From Myxococcota bacterium (GTDB lineage: Bacteria; Myxococcota_A; UBA9160; UBA4427), in the NCBI GenBank assembly GCA_041389495.1, contig JAWKRT010000004.1, positions 186,001 through 250,000 of the forward strand: a DNA stretch of 64,000 bases, given 5' to 3'. A program made the translations under genes and the position numbers. A model generated the notes under the pieces. That model was not told the DNA's origin. It saw only the letters and a list, made by a program, of their open reading frames with translations, and ran no database searches. This document shows, in pieces, positions 8,190-16,662 of this stretch. How positions within the stretch are numbered: the first letter of the stretch is position 1; every line of letters starts with the position of its first letter.

Positions 8190-10334
8190 ATGAGCGCGAT
8201 GCGCGCGGATCTCGAGACGTGGAAGGAGCTCGCGGCGAAGGAGCTCCGCGGCAAGGCCGCCGACGAGCTCGTCTGGACGAGCCCCGACGGCATCCGCATC
8301 AAGGCGCTGTACACCGCCGCCGACCTCGAAGGTCTCGAGACGATCGACACCATTCCGGGCCTCTTCCCGTTCCTGCGCGGCCCGCGCGCGACGATGTACG
8401 CGAACCGGCCGTGGACGCTGCGCCAGTACGCCGGCTTCTCGACCGCCGAGGAGTCGAACGCGTTCTACAAGGCGAACCTCGCGGGCGGACAGCAGGGCCT
8501 CTCGGTCGCCTTCGACCTCGCGACCCACCGCGGCTACGACAGCGACCACCCGCGCGTCGTCGGCGACGTCGGCAAGGCGGGCGTCGCGATCGACTCCGTC
8601 GAGGACATGAAGATCCTCTTCGACGGCATCCCGCTCCAGGACGTGACCGTGTCGATGACGATGAACGGCGCCGTGCTGCCCGTGCTCGCGTGCTTCGTCG
8701 TCGCGGGCGAGGAGCAGGGCGTCCCGCAGGAGCGCCTCGCCGGGACCATCCAGAACGACATCCTCAAGGAGTTCATGGTCCGCAACACGTACATCTATCC
8801 GCCCGAGCCGAGCATGCGGATCGTGGCCGACATCATCGCGCACACGGCCGTGCACATGCCGAAGTTCAACTCGATCTCGATCAGCGGCTACCACATGCAG
8901 GAGGCGGGCGCGACGACGGTCCAGGAGCTCGCCTACACGATCGCCGACGGGCTCGAGTACGTGCGCGCCGCCACCGCGAAGGGGCTCGACGTCGACGCCT
9001 TCGCGGGCCGGCTCTCGTTCTTCTGGTGCATCGGGATGAACTTCTATCTCGAGATCGCCAAGATGCGGGCCGCGCGGCGGCTGTGGGCCGAGGAGATGAA
9101 GGCGCTCGGCGCGAAGAAGCCCGGCTCGATGATGCTGCGCACGCACTGCCAGACGTCGGGCGCGTCGCTCACCGAGCAGGACCCGATGAACAACGTCGTG
9201 CGCACGACGATCGAGGCGATGGCCGCGGTCTTCGGCGGTACCCAGTCGCTGCACACGAACGGCTACGACGAGGCGGTGAGCCTGCCGACCGACACGGCCG
9301 CTCGCGTCGCGCGCAACACGCAGCTGATCCTCCAGGAGGAGTCGGGCATCCCGGCGGTCGTCGACCCGTGGGGCGGCTCGTACTTCATGGAGAACCTCAC
9401 CGAGACGGTCTACCGCGAGGCGCGCAAGGTGCTCGCGGAGGTCGAGTCGGCCGGCGGGATGACCAAGGCGATCGTGCAGGGCATCCCGAAGCTGCGCATC
9501 GAGGAGGCGGCGACGCGGCGGCAGGCGCGCATCGACAGCGGCGACGACGTGATCGTCGGCGTCAACAAGTACCGGCTCGCGAAGGAAGACGCGATCGAGA
9601 TCCGCGACATCGACAACACGGCCGTGCGCGAGGCGCAGGTCGCGCGTCTCGAGCGGATCCGCGCGTCGCGCGACGGCGCGGCCGTCGAGCGTGCGCTCGC
9701 GCGCCTCGAGGAGCTCGCGCGCTCCGGCGAGGGCAACCTGCTCGCCGCGGCGATCGACGCCGCGCGCGTGCGCGCGACCGTGGGCGAGATCTCGGCCGCG
9801 CTCGAGACCGTCTACACGCGACACCGCGCCGAGGTGCGGTCGATCTCGGGCGTGTACAGCAAGGCGTACCAGGGCGACGGCGACTTCGAGCGCGTGCGCG
9901 CGGACGTCGCGGCCTTCGCCGCCGAGGAGGGCCGGCAGCCGCGCATGCTCGTCGTGAAGCTCGGCCAGGACGGACACGACCGCGGCATGAAGGTGATCGC
10001 GACCGCCTTCGCCGACACGGGCTTCGACGTCGACATCGGGCCGCTCTTCCAGACGCCGGCCGAGGCCGCGCGCATGGCGGTCGACAACGACGTGCACGTC
10101 GTCGGCGTGTCGAGCCAGGCGGCCGGGCACAAGACGCTCGTGCCGCTGCTCGTCGAGGAGCTTCGCAAGGCCGGTGCGAGCGACGTCGCGGTCGTCGTCG
10201 GCGGGGTGATCCCGCCGTCCGACTACGAGTTCCTGCGTGCGAACGGGGCCGCCGCGGTGTTCGGGCCGGGCACGCCCATTCCGAAGGCGGCGGGCGAGGT
10301 GCTCGCGGTGCTGCGTCGCCGGCGAGCGGCGTGA
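8190..10334 (+). CDS. Methylmalonyl-CoA mutase, single-chain
   Basis: Adenosylcobalamin enzyme converting R-methylmalonyl-CoA to succinyl-CoA in propionate, odd-chain and branched-chain catabolism. It has 714 residues, the usual size for the catalytic chain with both domains. The substrate barrel contains RATMYANRPWTLRQYAGFS, HRGYDSDHPRV and SGYHMQEAGATTVQE, all typical of methylmalonyl-CoA mutase. The C-terminal B12 domain has VKLGQDGHDRGMKVIA near residues 588-603. The ATG at 8190 has a GAGGAGAAGG ribosome site. A TAGACT hexamer at 8078-8083 could be its -10 element. The gene is coupled to the MeaB gene by a GTGA overlap, so the mutase and its chaperone are made together. Confidence 0.96.
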   Translation: MSAMRADLETWKELAAKELRGKAADELVWTSPDGIRIKALYTAADLEGLETIDTIPGLFPFLRGPRATMYANRPWTLRQYAGFSTAEESNAFYKANLAGGQQGLSVAFDLATHRGYDSDHPRVVGDVGKAGVAIDSVEDMKILFDGIPLQDVTVSMTMNGAVLPVLACFVVAGEEQGVPQERLAGTIQNDILKEFMVRNTYIYPPEPSMRIVADIIAHTAVHMPKFNSISISGYHMQEAGATTVQELAYTIADGLEYVRAATAKGLDVDAFAGRLSFFWCIGMNFYLEIAKMRAARRLWAEEMKALGAKKPGSMMLRTHCQTSGASLTEQDPMNNVVRTTIEAMAAVFGGTQSLHTNGYDEAVSLPTDTAARVARNTQLILQEESGIPAVVDPWGGSYFMENLTETVYREARKVLAEVESAGGMTKAIVQGIPKLRIEEAATRRQARIDSGDDVIVGVNKYRLAKEDAIEIRDIDNTAVREAQVARLERIRASRDGAAVERALARLEELARSGEGNLLAAAIDAARVRATVGEISAALETVYTRHRAEVRSISGVYSKAYQGDGDFERVRADVAAFAAEEGRQPRMLVVKLGQDGHDRGMKVIATAFADTGFDVDIGPLFQTPAEAARMAVDNDVHVVGVSSQAAGHKTLVPLLVEELRKAGASDVAVVVGGVIPPSDYEFLRANGAAAVFGPGTPIPKAAGEVLAVLRRRRAA

Positions 10335-11323
10335 CCGACGCGCGCGCGCGGGACGAGGTCGGCGACCTCTGTGCGCGCGTGCGCGCCGGCGAGCGCCGCG
10401 CGCTCGCCCACGTGATCACGCTGCTCGAGAGCACGCGCGCCGACCTCTCCGCGCTCGGTCAGCGCGTGCTCGAGGCGCTCGTGCCGCACACGGGCGGGGC
10501 CGTCCGGCTCGGCGTCACGGGGCCGCCGGGCGTCGGGAAGAGCACGTTCATCGAGGCGCTCGGGCTCGCGCTCGTCGAGAAGGGCCATCGCGTGGCGGTG
10601 CTCGCCGTCGATCCGACGAGCCCCGTGTCGGGCGGCAGCATCCTCGGAGACAAGACGCGCATGGAACGCCTCGCCCTGTCGGAGCGCGCGTTCATCCGGC
10701 CGTCGCCGTCGAGCGGCTCGCTCGGCGGCGTCGCGCAGCGCACGCGCGAGGCGCTGCTCGCCTGCGAGGCGGCGGGCTACGACGTCGTCGTGGTCGAGAC
10801 GGTGGGGATCGGGCAGTCCGAGGTCGCGGTCGCGTCGATGGTCGACTTCTTCCTCGTGCTGCTGCTGCCGGGCGGCGGCGACGAGCTGCAGGGCATCAAG
10901 AAGGGCGTGATCGAGCTCGCGGACGCCGTCGTCGTCAACAAGGCCGACGGCGACACGGCCGCCGTCGCCGAGAAGACGCGCGCGGAGTACGACGGCGCGC
11001 TCTCGCTCGTGCGAAGCGCGTCCGCGGCGTGGCGGCCCGTGGCCCTCTCGGCGAGTGCGCTCGAGGGGCGCGGGATCGACGCCGTCTGGAGCACGGTTCT
11101 CGACCACCGCGCCCGCCTCTCGGCGACCGGCGAGCTCGCGGCGCGCCGCCGCGACCAGGCGCGTTCGTGGATGTGGTCGCTCGTCGAGGAGGCGCTCCGG
11201 CGGCGCTTCCGCAGCGACCCCGAGGTGGCTCGGGCGATTCCCGGGCTCGAGCGCGCCGTCGAGCGGCAGGAGACGACGCCGGCCGCCGCCGCACGCGCGC
11301 TGCTCGCCGCCTTCGGGCACTGA
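10331..11323 (+). CDS. meaB: Methylmalonyl-CoA mutase-associated GTPase MeaB (ArgK family)
   Basis: G-protein chaperone that gates cobalamin loading and protects methylmalonyl-CoA mutase. The GTG at 10331 overlaps the mutase stop and gives 330 residues, normal for the family. The P-loop GPPGVGKST, the DPTSPVSGGSILGDKTRM switch, VETVGIGQSE, PGGGDELQGIKKG and NKAD are all visible. The older name for this family is ArgK, but the position immediately after the mutase settles the role. The organism thus has two such G domains here, this free one and the one built into IcmF. Confidence 0.95.
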   Translation: MTDARARDEVGDLCARVRAGERRALAHVITLLESTRADLSALGQRVLEALVPHTGGAVRLGVTGPPGVGKSTFIEALGLALVEKGHRVAVLAVDPTSPVSGGSILGDKTRMERLALSERAFIRPSPSSGSLGGVAQRTREALLACEAAGYDVVVVETVGIGQSEVAVASMVDFFLVLLLPGGGDELQGIKKGVIELADAVVVNKADGDTAAVAEKTRAEYDGALSLVRSASAAWRPVALSASALEGRGIDAVWSTVLDHRARLSATGELAARRRDQARSWMWSLVEEALRRRFRSDPEVARAIPGLERAVERQETTPAAAARALLAAFGH

Positions 11324-11437
11324 GCGGCGAACGCGGGCCGCGCGTCCCGCAATCCGGCCTTCACCGCGCCGGCGCGGCGGCCGATGGGGGAGCGGCCGGC
11401 GGTGCGCTGCCGGGTCGATCCGCGCGCGAGGCTGCCG

Positions 11438-12103
11438 ATGGTCCAGATCAACATGGCCAGCAAGGAGATCACCGTGAAGGTGGTCTACTACGGGCCCGCG
11501 CTGTCCGGGAAGACGACGAACCTCGTGATGCTGCACCAGCTCATGGATCCGTCGCGCCGCGGCAAGATGGTCACGCTCGACACCAAGGACGACCGCACGC
11601 TCTACTTCGACTTCCTGCCCGTCGAGTTCGAGGCGGCGGGCGGCTTCGCGATCAAGGTCAAGCTGTTCACGGTGCCCGGCCAGGTGATGCACAAGTCGAC
11701 GCGCAAGGTCGTCCTCGCCGGTGCCGACGCGGTCGCCTTCATCGCCGATTCGCAGGTCTCCTCCGCGAGCGCCAACGCGTACTCGTGGCGCGACATGGAG
11801 GCCAACCTGAAGGCCAACGGCTTCGACTTCGACCGCATTCCCAAGGTCGTGCAGTTCAACAAGCGCGACCTGCCCGACATCAAGCCGCTCCAGGACATCC
11901 GCACCGCGTGGAAGGAGACGCCGACGTTCCCCGCGGTCGCGACGCGCGGCGAGGGCGTCCTCGAGACCTTCCGCGCGCTGATGCGCGAGCTCTACCGGAG
12001 CCTCGACGAGAAGCACGCCTTCGCGACGAAGTTCGGGCTGTCCGAGGACGACTTCCTCAAGGGCGTGATGCGCAACTTCCCGGCGAGGTCGCCCGGCGCC
12101 TGA
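11438..12103 (+). CDS. MglA-like small Ras-type GTPase
   Basis: Small cytoplasmic GTPase of the MglA/GldA-like group, which controls polarity or motility in myxobacteria and is also found in non-motile species. It has 221 residues from the ATG at 11438, chosen for GAGG upstream and the family start; an in-frame ATG at 11384 would add 18 atypical residues. G1 is GPALSGKTT, and G3 is TVPGQV with Thr where most Ras proteins have Asp, an MglA hallmark. IADSQ and G4 NKRDLP follow. No mglB (roadblock) gene lies beside it, so the usual GAP must be encoded elsewhere or replaced. It follows meaB by about 110 bases. Confidence 0.85.
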   Translation: MVQINMASKEITVKVVYYGPALSGKTTNLVMLHQLMDPSRRGKMVTLDTKDDRTLYFDFLPVEFEAAGGFAIKVKLFTVPGQVMHKSTRKVVLAGADAVAFIADSQVSSASANAYSWRDMEANLKANGFDFDRIPKVVQFNKRDLPDIKPLQDIRTAWKETPTFPAVATRGEGVLETFRALMRELYRSLDEKHAFATKFGLSEDDFLKGVMRNFPARSPGA

Positions 12104-12157
12104 CCTTCGCGATCCTTCCTCGCGTGCGAACGCCGCGGCGCGCGTCGCCTGCGCCGA

Positions 12158-12186
12158 TTGACACCCCTAGTCCCCACAATTAGAGT
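12158..12186 (+). promoter_or_regulatory. Sigma-70-type promoter of ribBA
   Basis: TTGACA at 12158-12163, a 17-base spacer, then TAGAGT at 12181-12186. This is one of the best matches to the housekeeping consensus in the window. Transcription would start near 12193 and leave an untranslated leader of about 170 bases before ribBA. No FMN-riboswitch core was found in that leader. Confidence 0.75.
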
Positions 12187-12366
12187 CGGCCGGTCGCTCT
12201 CCGACCCCGGAGGGGCCGGCTCGACGGGCGCGCGGATCCCGACGTCGGCCGTCCCACTCGCCCGACCGGCGGAGATCGTCCCGCGCCACGCGCACTGCAC
12301 AGCGCCCGCCGGAACCGCTGCTCCTCGGTGCACGGCCGATCGAGCGCGGTCCGCACGGGAGGTCCG

Positions 12367-13677
12367 ATGGCCACCTCGCAGAGCTCCGATCGTCCGTCGT
12401 CCACCGAAGGGTCGGGCGATGCGGGGGGCGCGCGACTGCGCGCTCCGGCCGGCACGCCCGGCTCGCCGCTCGCCTCGATCGAGTCCGCGCTCGCGGACAT
12501 CCGGGCCGGCCGGATGGTGATCCTCGTCGACGACGAGGATCGCGAGAACGAAGGCGACCTGTGCATGGCGGCCGAGAAGGTCACGCCGGCCGCGATCAAC
12601 TTCATGGCGCGCGAAGGGCGCGGCCTCATCTGCCTGTCGCTCACCGAGGAGCGGCTGCGGCAGCTGAAGCTCGACATGATGGTGCCCGACCACGAGAACA
12701 GCGCGCAGCACGGGACGGCGTTCACGGTCTCGATCGAAGCGCGCGAGGGCGTGACGACGGGCATCTCGGCAGCCGACCGGGCGCATACGATCCTGACGGC
12801 GATCGCGCCCGACGCGCGGCCGGGCGACCTGTCGCGCCCCGGGCACGTCTTCCCGCTGCGCGCGCGCGCGGGCGGTGTGCTCCGGCGCGTCGGCCAGACG
12901 GAGGGGAGCGTCGACCTCGCGCGGCTCGCCGGCCTCGCTCCGGCGGGCGTGATCTGCGAGATCATGAAGGACGACGGCACGATGGCGCGCATGCCCGACC
13001 TGGTCGAGTACGCGCGCCGGCACGCGCTCAAGATCGTGACCATCAAGGATCTCGTCGAGTACCGCCTCCGCAACGAGCGGCTCGTGTGGCCCGCCGCCGA
13101 GGCGCGCATGCCGACGCGCCACGGCGACTTCCGCGCGATCGTCTACGAGAACGACATCGACCGCGTCGATCACGTCGCCCTCGTGCGCGGCGAGTGGGGC
13201 GAGGACGAGGCCGTGCTCGTGCGCGTGCACAGCGAGTGCCTGACGGGCGACGCCTTCGGCTCGATGCGCTGCGACTGCGGCGAGCAGCTCGACGCGGCGC
13301 TCAAGATGATCGCCGATGCCGGCAAGGGCGTGCTCCTGTACATGCGCCAGGAAGGCCGCGGCATCGGGCTCAAGAACAAGATCCGCGCCTACGCGCTGCA
13401 GGACACCGAGGGGCTCGACACGGTCGAGGCGAACCACCGGCTCGGCTTCGCCGCCGACATGCGCGACTACGGCGTCGGCACGCAGATCCTCGTCCACCTC
13501 GGCATCCGCAACATGCGGATGATCACGAACAACCCGGGCAAGCGCGCGGGCATCGAGGGCTACGGCCTGCGGATCGCGGAGCGCGTGCCGCTCGAGATCG
13601 CACCCAACGAGAACAACCTCGAGTACCTCCGCACCAAGAAGGAGAAGCTCGGGCACGTCCTCAACCTGATGAGCTAA
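12367..13677 (+). CDS. ribBA: Bifunctional 3,4-dihydroxy-2-butanone-4-phosphate synthase / GTP cyclohydrolase II
   Basis: Catalyses two entry steps of riboflavin synthesis. It has 436 residues from the ATG at 12367, which has a GGGAGG ribosome site; an upstream in-frame GTG at 12328 lacks one. The RibB half (about 40-235) shows VDDEDRENEGDL and HGTAFTVSIEAREGVTTGISAADRA, the metal and substrate loops. The RibA half (about 245-436) shows the zinc cysteines in SECLTGDAFGSMRCDCGEQL and RQEGRGIGL. A 40-residue N-terminal tail is low complexity. The gene stands alone behind its own strong promoter, with no other rib gene nearby. Confidence 0.96.
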   Translation: MATSQSSDRPSSTEGSGDAGGARLRAPAGTPGSPLASIESALADIRAGRMVILVDDEDRENEGDLCMAAEKVTPAAINFMAREGRGLICLSLTEERLRQLKLDMMVPDHENSAQHGTAFTVSIEAREGVTTGISAADRAHTILTAIAPDARPGDLSRPGHVFPLRARAGGVLRRVGQTEGSVDLARLAGLAPAGVICEIMKDDGTMARMPDLVEYARRHALKIVTIKDLVEYRLRNERLVWPAAEARMPTRHGDFRAIVYENDIDRVDHVALVRGEWGEDEAVLVRVHSECLTGDAFGSMRCDCGEQLDAALKMIADAGKGVLLYMRQEGRGIGLKNKIRAYALQDTEGLDTVEANHRLGFAADMRDYGVGTQILVHLGIRNMRMITNNPGKRAGIEGYGLRIAERVPLEIAPNENNLEYLRTKKEKLGHVLNLMS

Positions 13678-13713
13678 CCCGCTCGCCCGCGCGAGCGCCG
13701 CCTTGGAGACCGC

Positions 13714-14709
13714 ATGTTCAGCTCCGTCCAGAACGTCATCGAGAGCCTCGGCGCGCAGGGCTACATCTGCGACAAGAACATCGCGACCGTCGTGTATCTC
13801 GCGCAGCAGCTCGAGAAGCCGGTGCTCGTCGAGGGGCCGGCGGGCGTCGGGAAGACCGAGCTCGCCAAGGTCGTCGCCGGGGCGCTCGGCCAGAAGCTGG
13901 TCCGCCTGCAGTGCTACGAGGGCCTCGACGAGGCGAAGGCGCTGTACGAGTGGGAGTACAGCAAGCAGCTCCTCTACACGCAGATCCTCAAGGACAAGTT
14001 CGCCGAGGCCATGGCGGACGCGAAGACGATGGCCGACGCGGCGGACCGCGTCGGTCGCGAGGACACCGTCTTCTTCTCCGACCGCTTCATCGTGCCGCGA
14101 CCGCTGATGACGGCGATCACGTCCGAGGACCCGGTGCTCCTGCTGATCGACGAGGTCGACAAGTCGGATCCGGAGTTCGAGGCGTTCCTGCTCGAGGTGC
14201 TGTCGGACTTCCAGGTCACCGTGCCCGAGGTCGGCACGTTCGTCGCGAAGCGCAAGCCGCTCGTGTTCCTGACCTCGAACGACGCCCGCGAGATGAGCGA
14301 CGCGCTGAAGCGCCGCTGCCTGCACCTGTGGATCGACTACCCGCCGGCCGAGCTCGAAGTGGCGATCCTGAACGAGAAGGTCCCGGGCATCGAGCAGCGG
14401 CTCGCCGAGGACCTGATCCAGCTGATGAACGGGATCCGGGCGCTCGACCTGAAGAAGCGCCCGTCCATCAGCGAGACGCTCGACTGGGCGCGCGCGCTCC
14501 TCGCGCTGAACGCGAACGACCTCGAGGACGAGGTCGTCGCCGACACGCTCAACGTCATCCTCAAGTACGAGGGCGACGTGAAGAAGGCGCAGAGCGAGCT
14601 GGCCAAGCTCATCGAGAAGAAGTCGGCGCGGATCGCCGCCGAGGGCCCGCAGGGTGCCGAGGCGCCGAAGCCGGCCGCGGCCGCCGCGAAGAAGGGCGTA
14701 CTGCATTGA
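13714..14709 (+). CDS. MoxR-family AAA+ ATPase (CoxD-like)
   Basis: AAA+ ATPase thought to act as a chaperone together with VWA-domain partners. It has 331 residues. Walker A is EGPAGVGKTELAKV (about 47-60) and Walker B is LLLIDEVDKSD. Sensor region TSNDAREMSDALKRRC is present, and the C-terminus has an Ala/Lys-rich tail. GGAG precedes the ATG. The gene runs directly into a VWA protein, the normal MoxR-VWA pair. No substrate operon such as CO dehydrogenase is in the window, so the client is unknown. Confidence 0.9.
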   Translation: MFSSVQNVIESLGAQGYICDKNIATVVYLAQQLEKPVLVEGPAGVGKTELAKVVAGALGQKLVRLQCYEGLDEAKALYEWEYSKQLLYTQILKDKFAEAMADAKTMADAADRVGREDTVFFSDRFIVPRPLMTAITSEDPVLLLIDEVDKSDPEFEAFLLEVLSDFQVTVPEVGTFVAKRKPLVFLTSNDAREMSDALKRRCLHLWIDYPPAELEVAILNEKVPGIEQRLAEDLIQLMNGIRALDLKKRPSISETLDWARALLALNANDLEDEVVADTLNVILKYEGDVKKAQSELAKLIEKKSARIAAEGPQGAEAPKPAAAAAKKGVLH

Positions 14710-14711
14710 GC

Positions 14712-16133
14712 ATGCAGGCGAAGGTCATCGAGTTCACGAACCTGCTCCGCAAGAGCGGCGTTCGCGTCTCGGTCGCGGAGGCGATCGACGCCTTCACGGC
14801 GCTCGACGAGCTCTCGCTCGACGACCGCGAGATCTTCAAGGACGCACTGCGCTCCTCGATGATCAAGCGCGGCGACGAGATCGCGACCTTCGACCAGCTG
14901 TTCGACCTCTTCTGGTCGGGCTTCTACGACAACCTGCAGCAGAGCTTCGGCAACCTGGGCGCCGAGCTCGGCGAGATGGGGCTCGACCTCGAGCAGCTGA
15001 TGCAGCAGCTGGCCGAGATGCTGGGCCGGATGGAGCAGGGCGACGTCGACCTCTCCGAGCTCGCGAAGGCCCTCCTCACCCAGGACCTCTCGATGATCGA
15101 GGGCATGATCCGCGATGCCGCGAAGCAGGCGGGCATCGAGCGGATCGAGAACATGCTCCAGGTGGGCTTCTTCTCCCGCCGGACCCTCGAGCAGATGGAC
15201 ATGGAGGGCGCGGGCAGCGAGCTCGAGGCCCTCGTCGCGCAGCTCCAGGAGATGGGGCTCTCGGCGCAGGACGCCGAGGCGATGCGCAACATGATCCAGA
15301 AGCTCATGGAGACGCTGCGCCGCGCCGTCCGCGACTTCACCGAGCGCGAGCTGCAGACGCGCAACCACGACTACATGGAGAAGTTCCGCCGTGAGATGCT
15401 CACGGAGAAGAGCTTCTACCACCTGACCGAGGCCGAGATCCAGCAGATGCGCGAGGTCGTGCACCGCCTCGCGCAGCGCATCAAGAACATCCTGTCGATC
15501 CGGCGCAAGCGGCTGAAGCGCGGCAAGCTCGACCTGCACACGACGCTGCGGCGCAACATGGCGCGCGGCGGCATCCCGTTCGAGGTGACGTTCAAGCAGC
15601 GTCGCAAGGAGCGGCCGAAGCTCGTGATCCTGTGCGACGTGTCGTCGTCGGTCGCGAACGTGTCCCGCTTCATGCTGCAGTTCTGCTACGAGCTGCAGGA
15701 GGCGTTCACCAAGATCCGCGCCTTCGTCTTCGTCGCCGAGCTGGGCGAGGTGACGCAGGTGTTCTCGGACAACGACGTCTCGACCGCGATCGACAAGGCG
15801 CTCGACGGCGGCGAGGTGATCAACGTCTACACGCGCAGCAACTTCGGCTACGCGTTCCACCACTTCTGGAAGAACCACCTGTCGGCGATCGACAACAAGA
15901 CGACCGTCCTGATCCTCGGCGACGCGCGGAACAACTACAACGACCCGAAGGCCTGGTGCATCCGCGACATCCAGACGAAGGCGAAGAACGTCGTGTGGTT
16001 GAACCCGGAGAGCCCGAGCGCCTGGGGCTTCGGCGACTCCGTCATGGATCGCTACATGCCGTACTGCGACGTGGTCGAGGAATGCCGCAACCTGCGGCAG
16101 CTGTCGCGGATCGTGGACGACATCGTCCTCTGA
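14712..16133 (+). CDS. VWA-domain protein, CoxE-like partner of MoxR
   Basis: Cytoplasmic protein of 473 residues with a C-terminal von Willebrand A domain of the CoxE type. The metal-binding DVSSS (MIDAS) occurs in LVILCDVSSSVANVSRF near residue 308. The domain ends in GDARNNYNDPKAW and WLNPESPSAWGFGDS. The N-terminal 280 residues are helical and Met/Glu/Gln-rich with coiled-coil character. A TTG at 14706 overlapping the MoxR stop is an alternative start to the ATG at 14712. The two proteins probably form a chaperone complex; this is family knowledge, not seen directly. Confidence 0.88.
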   Translation: MQAKVIEFTNLLRKSGVRVSVAEAIDAFTALDELSLDDREIFKDALRSSMIKRGDEIATFDQLFDLFWSGFYDNLQQSFGNLGAELGEMGLDLEQLMQQLAEMLGRMEQGDVDLSELAKALLTQDLSMIEGMIRDAAKQAGIERIENMLQVGFFSRRTLEQMDMEGAGSELEALVAQLQEMGLSAQDAEAMRNMIQKLMETLRRAVRDFTERELQTRNHDYMEKFRREMLTEKSFYHLTEAEIQQMREVVHRLAQRIKNILSIRRKRLKRGKLDLHTTLRRNMARGGIPFEVTFKQRRKERPKLVILCDVSSSVANVSRFMLQFCYELQEAFTKIRAFVFVAELGEVTQVFSDNDVSTAIDKALDGGEVINVYTRSNFGYAFHHFWKNHLSAIDNKTTVLILGDARNNYNDPKAWCIRDIQTKAKNVVWLNPESPSAWGFGDSVMDRYMPYCDVVEECRNLRQLSRIVDDIVL

Positions 16134-16221
16134 TCTGCGCGCTCCCGGGGCCGGCCGCCGCCTCGATCTCCCGAGCCCAAACACCGTTCCGTCGCCGTTC
16201 GCAGGCCGCGGAATGCGCGTT

Positions 16222-16434
16222 CGCGCAAAGAGGAACGCCCCGCTGGCAGGGCCAGCGGGGCGTCGTCAGGGGGGAGGGCGGCGGATCATATGATGGGGGG
16301 TGAGAGGTTGGACATTTCCGAGAAGAAATGGCCTAATCCGCCGCCGCTCCAGAACCTGTGAAACTCCTCGAAGGTCTTCGACCGTGCGCAGCGTACCACG
16401 ACGCCGCTCGTCTCCGCTCCGGTCGCTTACCGGG
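16222..16434 (-). ncRNA. Candidate structured small RNA on the minus strand
   Basis: About 210 bases lying between a minus-strand promoter (16441-16470) and a minus-strand terminator (16236-16262), in a gap without recognisable genes. Reading the minus strand, GGCGGCGGAT (16345-16336) pairs with ATCCGCCGCC (16286-16277). Inside it CATTTC (16330-16325) pairs with GAAATG (16318-16313) around a 6-base loop. GGCGTCGT (16405-16398) can pair with ACGACGCC (16266-16259), which overlaps the terminator stem. Size and layout could suit a 6S-type RNA, but no family signature was recognised. An alternative is a 37-codon minus-strand reading frame (GTG at 16399, stop at 16286). Its third-position GC is lower than in nearby genes, so RNA is preferred. 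Confidence 0.45.
16236..16262 (-). terminator. Intrinsic terminator facing the minus strand
   Basis: A perfect 12-base-pair stem (CGCCCCGCTGGC and its complement) closes a 3-base loop. On the minus strand it is followed by TTCCTCTTT, a T-rich tail. On the plus strand it is followed by CGTCAGGGG, with no T run. It therefore fits best as the end of a minus-strand transcript, though it may also stop read-through from the VWA gene. Confidence 0.7.
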
Positions 16435-16440
16435 AAGCCG

Positions 16441-16470
16441 AGTATCGGACGAGCGGGGCGCCCTTGTCAA
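16441..16470 (-). promoter_or_regulatory. Minus-strand promoter for the candidate RNA
   Basis: Reading the minus strand, TTGACA (16470-16465), an 18-base spacer and GATACT (16446-16441) form a housekeeping-type promoter. The bases upstream of the -35 are unusually AT-rich for this genome and could be an UP element. The predicted start is near 16434, with no annotated gene downstream on that strand. Confidence 0.5.
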
Positions 16471-16662
16471 TCCACGAATTGAAACAGCATCTCGAAAATC
16501 CGGAACTGCTTTTCCGCCGAGGAGTTGCGTCGGTCCTCTCGACGCGATTCGAGGGGCTGGCGGCCGGATGGGCCGGTGCGGCGGGGTCCCGGCCCGGGTA
16601 GGTTCCGCCGCCCGCCGCACCCAGGTCGGAGCGGCGCGCCGGACCGGCCGTCGGGAGGAGCC
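16471..16662. other. Rest of the gap upstream of miaB
   Basis: The first third is AT-rich relative to the genome and lies behind the minus-strand promoter. The remainder is GC-rich. A TAGGTT hexamer at 16599-16604 may be the -10 of miaB, and GGGAGGAG precedes its GTG. A short plus-strand frame runs through the block but has no family match that I recognise and poor codon choice. Confidence 0.4.

Noticed and set aside
12187..12366. FMN riboswitch in the ribBA leader (a CCCGACCGGCGGA stretch resembles part of the RFN element)
   Set aside because: The other conserved part of the element (AGGGTGAAA-like and its pairing strand) is missing, and the local stems cannot form the five-stem core.
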